DNA of 64,000 bases from Sinohyriopsis cumingii (lineage: Eukaryota > Mollusca > Bivalvia > Unionida > Unionidae): the NCBI GenBank assembly GCA_028554795.2, contig CM068832.1:85584511-85648510 (forward strand). Reading direction: 5' to 3'. The notes below the pieces were generated by a model. It made no database searches, was not told where the DNA came from, and saw only the letters and a list, made by a program, of their open reading frames with translations. The translations under genes were made by a program, and so were the position numbers. Numbering within the stretch: position 1 is the first letter of the stretch; every line of letters starts with the position of its first letter. Positions 1 through 33,437 of the stretch are shown in pieces.

Positions 1-3000
1 TTGAGGGCACATATACCAGCATGCATTATGCTAGCTTTGTGGTAAACGTGTGCAGCAAGCTGATGAGCAAGGTAATCTGCCAAACTGCATCTTTGTTCAA
101 ACATTTGTGGGAAGTTTTCAAGCAATATCTAGATAGAGTCACAAGGGTAAATAACTCAGTTCGACAGATGCTGGTTCTTTTTAGCAAACTAAATTTGGTA
201 TGTTCTTAGATATAATATTCGGTCTGCTAAAGATCACACTCTTCATAAGTCTTCTAGCGCGAATAGGAAATGATAACGACTAGATAGCGGTTCAGACAGA
301 AACGACAGCGCAGGAGGCTGGGGTTTGAAACATGCATCTTTTTTTCATGGACGTTAAGCTGAAAGTTACAAATATATTTATTGATCTTTGACTTTTATGA
401 AATAACCACACTGTGTTAAAATTGTTGGCCGTCGTGGATATGAATAGAGCACAAATATCTGCGAACTGCTGGATACAACATTCAAGGAATGGTTCGAGAC
501 CATGCTCGTCTTCGGAACCATCACCTAATTAAACAAGGACGATGATTTTGGCGTATTTCGGAGCAAAGCTAGTTGGATATGGATTATATCTTGCTTTTGT
601 TCAGTTGAAGAAACGGATACATTGTTCATTCTCGAAGTAACCCATAACAAGACTGCCCTGACTAACAAGTTGACACAAAGGTGTCAGCGTATGGGCCACC
701 ACTCAATATCATACAGCAACAGACTTTCGTGAGAAAACATCGTGAACGGCCTTCGCTTGCTGTAAGACTTGAGACTCTTTTATAGATGCATAACAAGCAG
801 ATAGCATGGTTCAATCAGAATCGTCAAAACGCCCAAGATATTAATGGGAACCGTTCCATCCATAGCATTATAGTAACTATTGGCGAGATAGGTCATGTGG
901 TTATTGTATCAGTTTTGTATATGAGGTCATGTGCTGAACCTCTCCAGCCTATATTCTCTGGGACACCTATAGGTTCGCGAGTCATTCAATAGACACAGCT
1001 CATATGCGGAATCGGTCTCTATGTAGATTCCTTCTGTGCCCTAACCCCTGCTTTCCCTGAAAAAGCGTGATGTTGATTTATATGAGGATAAACTGAAAAG
1101 GATTGTTGCAGTTGGAACGCAAAGGGAACATATTGATCGAACTCTTATTCCAGATTACGTTGCAAAGTTGTGTGACTGCGAGATGGTAATGACATAGGCT
1201 ATCTGTCATGTGAAGCTTAATACAAGGATGAATGCCTCTCAATGTTCCCTACAGACCTGAAAGAAGATTCACTCTTTCGAGCGTCCTTGCCACAGCATAA
1301 AATTCATGTATATTACAAATACGGTGCTCTATTAGCTAATTTCGCCCTTGGAACTATCATGTACATAAATGGGAGTAATCAACTAGTTTATGACTTCGGT
1401 AGCAATTAGAGTGCGTCAAAGGTACCACATATATTACCGATTGCGGTATCATTTCAAGCACTATTACAGAACTGAAGAAGATTGAACAAGTGATTAAGAA
1501 CATACACCAAGCTTCAGTCGTGGCTGTAAAGTGTTTCCAACTAAACTGAGAATTTTGCGAGATATTCCTAAAGCGGAGAGACTAGAATAATCGAAGATGT
1601 ATCTCTTGACTGATATAGTCTAGGATCTGCCCCAAGCCTAAATACTAAGAGTGAAATCCAAACCTACTGCTGAACCTACTATAAGTCAGGCCCGTGCGAG
1701 AACTTTATGGATGGAATATCTATTTCTGGTCGACTTGCCAGTCTCGAATGAATCAATCAAGGTAACCATGGAGTTTGTCATCCTAATATATAGTGCTACT
1801 TGATGATGGCTATGACTTTGTAAATGGTGAAATATCCAGATCTATTACACTCGTACTTTGAAGTTGCAGTATGTACGGTGATAGTTATTTGATACATTTA
1901 TCAACGACTACTCGTTCCCTGGATCCATCCATGTTTGGGCCGAAATAAATTACATGTCGGCATGGAGAAGTGCATCCGCCAGGGTAAAGTTCTTGAAGAG
2001 GACATTAGAAAAGCATGCAGAATACCGACAACGACAAATATTATGTCTATCTTAACCTTCTGACACAAAACAAAATAATCAACTAGCGGAACAGACTTGC
2101 CAGATCGTGAGCGATTAAACAGGTTTTAGCTGCTTCAACGCCAGGAAAAGAAGACCTTTACACACGATTGTAGCGAGAGGTGGACTAGGGCCAATCCGTT
2201 CTGACTTTTATAATTCAATTTCTGAGTAGAAGAGATGTGATGATATGTTTATCCTTAGAGTTTTGGATGATATAGGCAGCACTACGTGTAGGTATATTTA
2301 GAGCATTAACCTGATTAAGGCTGAGTTCTAGGAATGGTCAACTACTGTGCCATTATTTGCTATGTGTTGACCACGGTAAAGAGTGTTTGGGCTGATAACC
2401 ATGTTCAGATGAGACGTGACGAAACTCAATAAACTTTGTTCAGACAATAGTACACCAAGAAAATAGTATATGGTATAAAATATCGCAAAATCATGAGACA
2501 AGAGCTTTAAATCGTGACAGACGACATTCATTCCATATCACCCCAGAAATCAAAATTGTAACCAATTCGAGATTATCTGATATCATTTATGCTACACAAA
2601 AATACATGTCAAAGGGCAACCATCAATGCTACAATGACCTGGTATGTTGCGTAGCCCATTGTTGTTTTTGTGGTATATTGTCTAAATTAATGTACCATTA
2701 AAATCAGGCCGTGAGAAGTATTGGCATCATTACATTATCGTAAAGGTTAATTGCAAATATAAAACAATCTTAGTAGTAGGCTTGGATGGGTCATAGTCCG
2801 TACTTTTCGGGTTGTTTGCCTTCGCATATAAAAGTCTGCCAATAGCCACAACTCTACACCTATAGTGTTAAGACATCCTTCACTATTAAATAGTGAGGAG
2901 GGTCTATGCCATAGATCTTCACAGAGAAAACAGTAAAGGGCGCAATAACACATGTGAGAACCAGCTGGTCCAATTATGAGGTGGTCATCAGATCACTTCG

Positions 3001-3300
3001 AAATGGTACCTATCTATAAAGGCTATCCCATGGATTCGATATATACGTTTACATGTTGTAAGGAATAGCAGATGACCGATGTAGTTCCACTGGTACAAGA
3101 TTATATCGTTATCGTTTTTCTTGGGGTGGGTGCGGGTGTGGGTTGAACCGTTCCTGTAGATTTTTACATAACCCTGATATTTTGGAGTCCGTTTGTAACT
3201 CGGCAGTTTGATTTCTACATCCGTTTTGATCAATTCATTTACGTTCTGATTTTACCATCCGAATGATTTGTCATAAGAGTAGAAACATCACTACATTTAA
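1..3300. other. No recognisable gene
   Basis: Both strands were read. Short open stretches of 40-70 codons occur (for example 786-992 and 1070-1190 on +), and codon-like texture suggests an old, decayed coding element. I could not match any of it to a family. Upstream metalloprotease exons could be hidden here or in 3300-3500, but no signal peptide with a donor in the right phase was convincing. Confidence 0.4.
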
Positions 3301-3528
3301 TATCAATACTATTGGTACAAATATGTGTATACCAATATTTTCATCATCTTAATCCTTTACAGGCTGAACTAAATTCTCAATCTTATGTCTCAGTCCCGAA
3401 GTCATGCTTTGTACCATTTCAAATGAATCTGTTAGCAACGCAGGACCTATGGTACATCAAAGTCAATAATATCTCACTTTATTTAGTAGAATTTTAATAG
3501 CACATATTATAACCCGTTTATATGACAC

Positions 3529-3903
<375 letters not shown>

Positions 3904-3904
3904 T

Positions 3905-4770
3905 TGCACAGCATGGTGTGGATGCTTGTCATGTTGGACTGAGTGAGCCCCTCTGTGTTTCATACCTTATCCTCACTTCTTATTTAATGTACTTTTCTCA
4001 AGGAGCTCATATCAGAGTCGTTCAGTTTTGTACCATGGCGGCTATTCACAATCCAGGTCTCGCAAGCATAGAAGAGGGTGGAGAGAACAACCGCTGCGTA
4101 GACGTTGTATTTGGTGGCAAGCTTTGATGCCTCTCCTATCACAGATATTTAAGCGGAGTCTGCCAAATTCTAATCTGGCTATGGCAGTCGTGGTGTTAAC
4201 CTCATTGTCAATGTGGACTTCTTGTGCGAGAGTGCTGCCGATGTATGTAAATTTATCTATATTTGTGAGCGTTTGGCATTGACATTGATGGATAATTACA
4301 GATAATTATCTGCAGGAGCTGGCTGATGCAGCATTTCGGTCTTTATTGTATAGTTGGTGAGTCAGAAGTAAGTGCACGCTATGGAAAAGGGTCAATGCTC
4401 TATTGCATGCGTGCCTCAGTGCTGGAGTTGAGGGCACAGTCATCTGCAAACAGCATGTCGCAAATGTTCTCAACATGGACATTAGTTTGGCTTAAAGCCT
4501 CCTGAGGTTGAACAAACTTCCCATCCAACCGGTATCGGAGGCCCTCTGTCACATCACTGTCCTCGAACACACCCATTAACATTTCGGAGGACATGCTGCT
4601 AAAGAGAGTGGAGGGCTAATACACATCCTTGTTTGACACCATTCGTAACTGCAAAAGACTCTGAATAGTTACCCTTGTCCTGGATTCCGGTAAGCATGCC
4701 ATCATGAAAAAGTCCTCACTATTTCTATGCAGACTGATGACTGTCCAAATCTGGCCAAGATCTTTCAATG
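3905..4770 (-). pseudogene. Non-LTR retrotransposon reverse transcriptase fragment
   Basis: Read on the minus strand, this is the 3' half of a LINE reverse transcriptase in broken frames. The NGVKQGCVLA motif lies near 4620-4660 and the catalytic LFADDCAL near 4425-4450, preceded by a RYRLDGK segment. Further downstream is a thumb/C-terminal segment, [15 protein letters not shown], at about 4040-4110. It is 5'-truncated and interrupted by stops, so it is dead. The 3' side ends against the (AT)n block. The clade cannot be fixed by eye. Confidence 0.85.
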
Positions 4771-4783
4771 ACCTACCCGGCTA

Positions 4784-4967
4784 GGAGCCCCGAGTAGCCG
4801 AGTTGTCTAATGCGCTCTACGTTACGGATCACTGCCATGTCACCTCTGCCGGTAGCTTCTCGTGGGTCGGTGGTTCTTTCGAGGGTTTTCCACACCATTA
4901 ATACTGGCCGCCATGCATAGCCTGTCATGTGCTGGAAAATGGAGTTAACCCCACAGCAACAACAATA
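4784..4967 (+). mobile_element. tRNA-derived SINE with 13-bp target-site duplication
   Basis: The segment is bounded by the direct repeat ACCTACCCGGCTA at 4771-4783 and 4968-4980. It begins with a tRNA-like head (GTAGCCGAGTTGTCTAATGCG as A box, GGTTC farther in) and ends in a CAACAACAATA tail. It lies next to the 5' end of the minus-strand LINE fragment. Confidence 0.75.
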
Positions 4968-4998
4968 ACCTACCCGGCTAACAGTGTAAAATGCCCTA

Positions 4999-5002
<4 letters not shown>

Positions 5003-5065
<63 letters not shown>
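5003..5065. repeat. (AT)n microsatellite
   Basis: Uninterrupted AT dinucleotides directly after the SINE flank. Confidence 0.97.
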
Positions 5066-5068
<3 letters not shown>

Positions 5069-5492
5069 TATTTTCGGTCAAACATGTTGCTGGTACGACA
5101 CTATCGTCACATTGAAGGCAGAGTTTTAAATGCACATAGAATAAATACAGTATCTGATGAACGTGCATTTGGATTATATAACAAATTAGTATAGACAGCA
5201 CATAAACACATTAATCAATACGTTATCTGTAGTGTAATTTATGAACAAAAATTTGTTTATCCTCTATTTCATATGGTAATTTTTGTTTCTACGTTTCATA
5301 AATCTAAATGTAAGATGTAACCATTGTGTGTAATTGGGATTCTTATTTCCTTTACTGATCGTATAACATCCATGCCCACTAATGTTGAAAAAGAAAGCAT
5401 ATTTTATTCAAGTAACTACTAATGACAGGAAATGACGGAAAATTCGAAATGTCTGACAATATTTATGACATACAAATACTCATATTTTATAG

Positions 5493-24473
<18,981 letters not shown>

Positions 24474-25091
24474 AAACAGGTATGTTGGGAACAGACGTTT
24501 GCGTGGCACACCTTCGATGATTGGCTGTTATTATGACGTCGTCTTGTGGCCATGCAGACACCATGATTCTGAACGAGATAGCATTCCATATATTTATATT
24601 CCGTTGACCAGCAAACAAGTACAAAGACATTGCTTCTGAAAAAGTTATTGAAGACAAGAAACAAAGTTTCATTCTTAATTCGGCCAATATATCTAAAGTA
24701 CATTAGATTTAACCCATTCGATAATGATTATGATGATGCTGATAATTATTTTACACTGTTCATGATGTCAGAGTTATGATATGAAAGTACGCCCACTTCA
24801 TTCAAGACATTTTCAGAATTAAGGTGAAGGCAGCCCTTCCTTTTTGCAGAACCGAGTTACTAATAGGCTCTCACAATCATGTATCAAATCATCAAATCGG
24901 AAACGCTACGGGACGTATAATCTAAACTACAAATAAGAAACTTTCCTTGAAGTTTAGACGCCAGCAGCTCATACTTAAAACACGTGTCAATTCAATATAT
25001 CTGTAATTGTATGTTACTTTACATTACTAATTGCAATTAGCACTATATTCAGAATATTACATAGATAATAGCATATATATGCATGAATTTA

Positions 25092-25143
25092 ATATATATA
25101 TATATATCCATATATATGTCGATCTATCTCCCTCTCTCTCTCT

Positions 25144-25230
<87 letters not shown>
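25092..25230. repeat. (AT)n microsatellite with CT interruption
   Basis: A short AT run, a CTCTCT segment, and then about 85 bp of pure AT. Confidence 0.97.
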
Positions 25231-25232
<2 letters not shown>

Positions 25233-25984
25233 GCTGTCGGACATATCTGCGCAAAGAAGTTTGTCGTCACCAGCTAGAGGCATACCAAATTTGACAGACT
25301 GACGAAAATAAAAGACTGAATGCTTACCATTTATTTAAAAATCGGTAACTATCGGCAGAATAGTCTGTTCAAAATAATATCAATTCCTTCAAGATATATA
25401 TTTCCATCTTTTAAATAATGTATTTATTTGTATGATTCTAAATGATACATATCAAAATAAATTCTCTGGATAGCATGTTTCAAATGGTTAAGGAATGGGT
25501 CTTCATGTGGACCTTTATAAATTACATTGCATATACATTTAGAGTTGAAACGTGGGATATGTTTGCAAACTTGACCAATATCACTTTTATTAATTAAAGT
25601 TCGACCGTTCTTTCTTAATACAAAATGGATTTGTGACCCAAAATAACGCGTGATTTAATGTTTACTGAAACGATGTATCATTGCCCAGAATTTCCCGACG
25701 CGCAGATTCGGCCGACAATGTGGTATATACATGGTTGTTTTCTTTGAATTTTAAACCTTTTGGTAAAGAAGATCACGTGTCGATTAAACTCACTGCCTAA
25801 GTCGACTAGCTTTGACATCATTAATGATGTAATGGATATTTAAAGAACATTATACATTTCATTTCTAGTATTTTTGAAATTGAAAGACAGAATGATTAAG
25901 TGACTTAACAAACACTAGACTAATGCGCTAAATATCAACCGATCCATAAGGCACAGATGCTAGAGGACGTCTAGAAGCGATATT

Positions 25985-28880
25985 AATCCTGTTTTGTACT
26001 CGATATATGCAAACATGCCCGGACACAAAGCACATCATGTACCTGCACGCACAAAATATATATACGCGGAAGACTTTACTTTTAGTTTATAATGTTTGTT
26101 TTGAGGTAGAGTTTAAAAAGAGTAAGAAGCAGTTGGAACACTTTTTTATGAAGACTCTTAGGACACTGGTTATCAGATTGTTTCTGATTATGAAAGCCTA
26201 CAAATTTAAACAGCCGGCATGTCATATGATCAATTTTGGAGGATCTCTGGTAGATTTTAAAAAAGAACTCTTGTAATTGCCTTGATATGGTATGGATAGA
26301 TAACTTGCAGACTGTTTCGTACTCCTTTCACCTCGATTTATACAAAAATTAAAAGCCGATCGCAATCTTGTAATATTTTATTGTTACAGTCAATACGTTC
26401 CGTCGTTATGAAAAAGTGTACATAAATCACGGAAGTCATATTTATAATGAAAATAAGTAGCACTCCTTATGTATAATCCACAGGCAATTTTAGTGCATTA
26501 TTTGATAAATGTCTAGCACATATTCATGACCAGAAGAAAATATAAGTTGTTGTTGGTGACGGTCTATGTTTGTTACTTAGTAATATGGTTTTATAAAATA
26601 TGTTGAATATTAGAAAACATTATTAATTTCTATAAATAACCATAACATTTGCTATATAAGCGACACTATCATTTTCATTTGAGGAGGTAAATAAGATACG
26701 AAGATGATAAAACATCTAAAACAATTCGAGAGTGGCAAAAATGAAAATATAAAATAATTAATTCGAACAATTGCGTCAACTAGGGTGATTCTGAAACAAC
26801 AAAGAATAATGATGGAACAACCTAAATGATGTATCAAGATACGAAAGATCCATACATTGGCAATACAAAAACGCTTATAGAATAGGCACAACGAATGAAC
26901 GAATCACTCGTTAAGTAAGCATATTCAAATGGTTCAAGAAATTTATGGAATTTATTTCTTATAACTTGTTTTTGATTACTTGCTCCAAATGGTATTAATC
27001 TTTTATTGCTTTGTGATCACAACAATTTCAGCCTATTTGTTTTACTTTTTTGAACAAAACCTTTCAGTGCATACCAGCTTTGTAGTATTAGCTGTTAAAG
27101 AAATCATCTTATAGGCTGATGATAAACGCCATGCTATGATTCCAGGCAGCTTAACTGTTTCTTACATAGCTCTCTGAAACAACTATTATCCAACATTGTC
27201 CGTATCTTTTTTATATAAATTTTATGAAATCTGTGCAATAAACCATGTTATTAACTGGTATATAGTACCTGTACCACCAGTACCACTATTTTCGATATAT
27301 GCATCAGTTAGCATACCTTTGACGTAGACTTCAACCCAAAAGAACTTACTGAAAGCATGCACTTTTTCTGCCTGATATTTCCCTCATGCTTACATTGTGT
27401 TCATTTTAATAAATCAGCTTTTGGGCTCTTTTGCATTCAATGTTTTCCGTCTGATATTGTCTCGAAACTAATTTTGTATTTATCTTGAAAACGCTGAAAT
27501 TAAGCCCACTTTCATTCAGTAATTCGTAGTTCTTTTTAATTTCGCTTTGTCGTATTTATTGCTTCTTTTGAAACGTCACATTATATACACTGTCTCTTAT
27601 ACATTTCTAAGTCAATATTTATATAACTATGGTTTGATAACTTAACAAAAACTCCGCTTTTGATTTGATATTTGCATTCTAATTGGTTTATTAGTCATAC
27701 AACTGTCAATTATGTCATGATATTTATTTATTCACTTTTTGTTTAAATCTTGCGTCCAACAATATATAATTAATTGCATTTTAATAGATATATGAGGTGT
27801 TGAACATTGTATATCTGAGGTATTCTGTAATATCATTGATTTAAAATTACACGGACAACACACTATTTGTATTCTTCTATTGAATCTAACTAGGACAAAA
27901 AAATCAAACCACTTAGTTTATTGATGTAGTATGACAAGAGGTTTTTCGGCTACCAATGTATTACATCTTCGCTACAGTTCTGCTATTGTCTTTGTACTAC
28001 AATGTATGTTCTACAAAAATGAAATGAGTTTCTTTAATTGAACTATATTTCGTCTGTCGGTAGCCCGTTATAAAAATAGTATTCGTATAGGCAATTAGTT
28101 GTGCATGTAATTACTACAATGCTTGTTCATAATGATAACACTAATTATTACACAACTGTCTACTCCATACACTATATCTATTATTTCATCTTTCTTTTAA
28201 ATAGCAACAAAGTTGTGATCAAATTTATCACGAAAGCTACAATTCTCACACTCTTGACCAATGCCTTCTTCAGTCAGTTTACACTATTTAGCTAGATCAA
28301 ACATAATTCGAAAAGAATTCAGATTTACATAATCCAGTCAAGATCATCACGTCAGTACTATACATGAATGAATACGTAACTGACAGAATCAAATATAATA
28401 CAATCAGGAATTTAAAATTAATATAGTATATGCAATGTACAAGATAATAACCGGTAACCATCTAAATTACAAGGAGTTGCATTAAATTTGGCTTGGGTAG
28501 AAGCATAACGTTTTGAAGACAGTGCAATTACACATAAACCACCAAAGAAAGTAATTTTAGAAAACAAAGATCCTTCAAGAGCTAAAAGTTCAAGTAGATG
28601 GGAAACGTTCGATGCAGATGCGACCAAAGGATATCTCACGCAATGAAATGCAAAAAATTGCATGCAGTGCATAATAAGACTCTCCTAGTTCAATAAATGA
28701 AGTGGAAAGAATGCTTGGACTGTTTAGCTAGGAATGCTTTGCCCCTCAAAAAATTCAAAAATGCATTAATACCTGAAAAGAAGGTGAATATATAAAAATC
28801 ATTAAAATTAGATGACTGTAAAACAATAAATTAAATTCTTGCAGAAAACGATGATTAATTTAAGACGAATTTCCTAAATA
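25985..28880. repeat. Segmental duplication, copy A
   Basis: Collinear blocks of this segment recur in direct orientation at 29260-31660. The shared blocks include the run after 26095 (AAAAAGAGTAAGAAGCAGTTG), CCTTGATATGGTATGGA near 26281, TTTGTGATCAAAT near 28212, ACACATAAACCACCAAAGA near 28531 and the stretch to 28880. Copy A has about 1 kb (26900-27890) not seen in copy B. No coding family was recognised. Confidence 0.85.
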
Positions 28881-28903
28881 ACATTGTGATTAATTCATTG
28901 ATC

Positions 28904-28906
<3 letters not shown>

Positions 28907-28984
<78 letters not shown>
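28907..28984. repeat. (AT)n microsatellite between duplicated segments
   Basis: Pure AT dinucleotides. Confidence 0.97.
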
Positions 28985-28986
<2 letters not shown>

Positions 28987-29259
28987 CTTACAACCAAGGC
29001 TATTTGATAGAGTTTGTTCGCATGTCGGACAGGCACAACAAAAAATGATTACACCATATTTTAGTTTAGCTAGCAAGGCAATTAGAGGGATCAGACCACT
29101 GTTTCGTTTGTCGTATACATCTAAGCGTTTAAAGCAATAAAATGTTGTGACCTAGATGATTCATTCGACAACGCAGCTACTTCTTGATTTATTTCAACGA
29201 AAATGATTGATAAGCAGGGCAATAAGCGGGTACGACTTAAAGTTACATTATTCCTGACT

Positions 29260-29733
29260 TTTATCCGATATAAACAAAATATTTTTATTCTGTCCGTACA
29301 CAAAACTCATCATGTATCTGCAGATACATGACCTATGAAAGGGTAAGAATTTACTTTTATTTTATCATGTTTGCTTTGAGCTAGATTTGAAAAAGAGTAA
29401 GAAACAGTTGTAATAATTTTAGGAAAACTTAGGGGATTTCTTGTAAATTTGAAACAAAAGACTAACACTCCAGTGGTCGCCTTGATATGGTATGGACAAA
29501 TAATTTGCACACTGTTTCTTACCCTTTTCAACTCAGTCAATTTAAACATTAAAAGTCGATCGCTATTTTGTAATTTGTCATTGTTACGGTCAATTCATTA
29601 CGTCATTACGAAAACTTGTACGTAAATCACGGAATTCATATTTATAATGAAAACAAGTAGCAATCAGTATGCGCAATCCACAGGCAAATTTAGTCCATTA
29701 GCTGATAAATGAATAGCAGATATACATGACCAG

Positions 29734-29828
<95 letters not shown>

Positions 29829-31660
29829 TATATATGCTCTACGTATTTCACTTATTGTTGTACCATAAAAAAGGTTTACAAGTTACATGTAGAATATTTT
29901 TTAATGAGTCCTGGGAAAATAGAAAGCGTTGGATGCTATAATGTTTTGCAAACATCAATGAAATTTGATATGCAAGAGCAGGATGTGCAACAAGGTATTG
30001 GAATATATGTCCCGTTGATTGGTTAGTACGATCAATCTATATATCGCACGTGTACATTCAATCAGACAGTCCATCTAACTGTTAATTATTTTACCAAAAA
30101 CTATATGCTATTTAACATTATCTGTAATTTTATAAATAATTGTCCTAATAGTAATTAGAGATAGCTTATAGGGAAGATTTTTAAACATAGTTGCCGAGCA
30201 TGATATGGGATAGAGTGGTAGATACAATAAACTGTTCAGTGCTATAATGCTCTCTCAAACTATCAGAAAGAAAATTATTTAGTCTTTTCCGCGAGGTAAA
30301 CATTTACAAACAGATGAAGGAATATTTTGTCTAAATCAGAGTATTCGAGTATATATGAGATGCATTTCTGTGCTCTGGCACAAACTATAACAATTATTAA
30401 CAGAGACGGTAAGTAAGATGATCCAAAAAATATTCGGGTTATAAAAGAATTTGATTTTATGAAAATATAACAAGAAGATTTGAAAAATATATTTGAGATG
30501 CAAACGTTATACAAACCTAAGTTGCTGTTTTCGATGGTATATGTTTGTTACTTGTTAATTAGCAATATAGTTTTATAAAACATGATGAATAGGAAAAAGC
30601 ATTAACAATTTGTTTAAAGACATGCAATTTGTCATGGAACATATCCTATTATTATTCATTTGGGGTGTTAAGGAACATAAGAAGATGATTAAACATTCTG
30701 CACAATTCGGCAATGTCAAAAATGAAAACTGAAATAAAACCACCTATTTTATTGATGTAGTAAGACAAGACTTTTATCGCTTATTAATGTCGTACCTTTT
30801 AACTACAACTTCACCATTGTCTTTGTACAGTTATATATTGATTAAACTATTGTACGTAAAGGTAATTAGTTGTGTATTTAATTACTACAATGTTTTTTCA
30901 TGATGATATTTATTCGTCATTATATCATTTTCTCCTCCGTTTACAACGTCTATTATTACATTATCTTTTTAAGTATCGCCAAATTTGTGATCAAATATAT
31001 CGTCAAAACAACAGTTCTCACACTCTTAACTGACGCCTGTTTCAGCCATTTTACACTATTTAATTTGATCAAAAACAATTTGAAAATAAATGCTGATTTA
31101 CCGAATCAAATCAAGATCATCACATCAATACAATAAATGAATGATGACGTAAGTAAAGCATCAAATAGAATTAAAAATTAACACATTAAATTGCACTTAG
31201 AAGGTAATACATGGAAAACATTTAATAGACAAGGAATTGGATAAAGTTGGGACGGTGGTGAAATAGCAATTGAAGAAAATTCAATTACACACAAACCACC
31301 AAAGAGGTGATATTAGAAAAAACAAAGATCCCTCTAGAGCTAAGATCTCATGTAGGTGGGAAAGGTTCAGATGTCCATCAGTTTAGCGGATGCAACAAAA
31401 TGATATGTAACGCAATGCAATTCATTACATGCCGTATATAAAAAAATCGCCTATTACAATATTTGAAATGGAAGGAATGCATTGACAACTTAACAAGGAG
31501 TGTTTTGCCAAGTAAAATATGTAATAAATTCATTAATAAATGGGAAATAAAAGGGACAACATATTTAACACCATTAACATTATTTACTGCAAAACATTAA
31601 CTTAAATTGTTTGCAGAAAAGGATGCTAAAGTTAAAGCAGATTCATCAAATGACATCTCC
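29260..31660. repeat. Segmental duplication, copy B
   Basis: The diverged direct copy of 25985-28880, in the same block order. It carries its own (AT)n insertion and about 0.7 kb of unshared sequence (29740-30520), inserted where copy A reads straight through. Divergence is high, so the event is old, or these are two copies of an unidentified dispersed element. Confidence 0.85.
29738..29836. repeat. (AT)n microsatellite within copy B
   Basis: Almost pure AT with one GATATAT interruption near the end. Confidence 0.97.
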
Positions 31661-32138
31661 GTTAAGTCGGTGTACGGATAACATACTATTTGTAGGGATA
31701 CTATGAGTCAAAATGAATATTTCATTGCATAGGTAATATAATTTAAAGATTAAAGAGTTTATTGTGATTTTCTGAAGCTCGTTAAGTAACCTTGTTTTAT
31801 AACGAAATTAAGAACGACACAGGTAAAGAGAACATAGTATAAGTATAAACAAAATATAGAAGAAACGTATTCATTGTTCAAAAGGACAGAAGCTAGTATG
31901 ACGATTTCTTTATTGTTTGTGGAATAGCTGAAGCACCAGATAGTGAAGGGGTTCCATCAATATATAGTTACGGAAATACTTCTCTAGTGCTTACATTATG
32001 CAATAAGAAGCCTTAAATATAACGACATAGTAATGGTTGCTAAAAATAGGTTGAGCACAATCAATGAAATTGTAAGTAAATGAGAATAAAATAAGGCGTA
32101 CTGTGTTAATGAGATAAATGAGAATATTCGGTGGCCAG

Positions 32139-32149
32139 AAAGAGAGAGA

Positions 32150-32181
<32 letters not shown>

Positions 32182-32182
32182 A
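32139..32182. repeat. (AG)n microsatellite
   Basis: An AGAGAG run with one ACAG interruption, followed by diverged GACAGACA and ACACGCA repeats. Confidence 0.95.
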
Positions 32183-32889
32183 GGAGAGAAAGGAAGACAG
32201 ACAGACACGCAAACACGCATGCACATATAAATACACAGACTTACAATCGGACAGTTTCTTTTGGACATTAGGTGGGTATTTTCATGTTTATTTAAAATGG
32301 ATATAGCCAACTGACGGGTATATGGGATTGTATTGAATTCGGAAACGATGTTGCTTTAACGGTTTCTCTCTGAACTTAATTTTACAAGCTTAACTTAATA
32401 TGCCTACACAGTTGTTTGTAAAAGGCAAGTATCTTCCATGTACCAAGCAAGTTTGTTTTGATGATGCGCAGTTAGAGTTTTGTCTTTGTTCGCAATACAG
32501 TGTATATTTTCGTTCTATGAGAATGCAACGTTCAAGCAAGGTTTGAATAATGTTGGAGCAAGACGATTTTGAGAATTTCCGATATCTTCGTGAGACTTTA
32601 AAGTTGTGAAAGAGAGCCAAATATGCTTCTGGATATCGTCGGCAAGTAAACAAATTAATTTTAATTTTGACTGTATATATCACAAATGACATAGCATGTA
32701 AACGCGAAAGACATAGAATATGCTTCGCTCTAGAGTTGAAAGGAACAGGTCTTATAAATAACTTTGCAAAATACTGGAGTTATTTTGGTGCTATACTGTA
32801 CATTAAAGTTCTCATATATGTCCTCTGTACGCCTTAGATGGTAGCATCAACTTCAGTTGGGTCGCTAGATTTGTATATTTTGGCTTTAT

Positions 32890-33240
32890 CAGCGTACAAT
32901 TGGTGACACTTGAGAGCGGGTGAGTGTACATAATGAAAAGAGAAGATCAAAGAACAGACCATTGTGGAACACCACACCATATATTAACTGGGCTGGTGTG
33001 TATTCCATTTGCGGAAACAATTTGTATCTTGCTGACCAAGTAGAACTTGAACCACAGTAAGCCTGTATCATGAATTCCAAATATATGCTGGTGACGGTGA
33101 AATAATATATGATGGTCTATTGTGTCAAATATTGCAAACAAATCAAGTAGGGTGAGGATTGTAATCTTGTTACTATCCAAAGCAGAGAGAAGGTCACTAA
33201 CTACTTTTTTTACTGTGGCAAGTGTCATATGTAGAACTAA
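32890..33240 (-). pseudogene. Non-LTR retrotransposon RT fragment (CR1/Jockey-like)
   Basis: The minus strand reads LLDLFAIFDTIDHHIL, corresponding to the D-L-S-A-A-F-D-T-I-D-H catalytic block. It continues through FGIHDTGLLWFKFYL, VSANGIHTSP and GVPQWSVL (family: G-V-P-Q-G-S-V-L). The first catalytic Asp region is intact in outline, but one Gly is Trp and the frame then breaks. The F-A-D-D block was not found, so it is a truncated, dead copy. It abuts the Polinton remnant. Confidence 0.88.
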
Positions 33241-33437
33241 ATTGCTAAAAAGACTGTTTGAATTCAGATGAGATACCAGTTGGGATAGAACAACTGTTTT
33301 CTAGAATTTTGGATATGAATGGGTTTTAAAAGTTGGGTGGTTGGTCCTCAAATTACAAACTACACAAATTACTCGGTTATAACTCAAACACATACTCTTC
33401 AGCAAAAACCTAGTGCTTATATTCAATAAAACAGGTC

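Noticed and set aside
31991-32310. Ser-Leu repeat frames
   Set aside because: They are translations of the (AG)n/(CT)n tract, not a protein.
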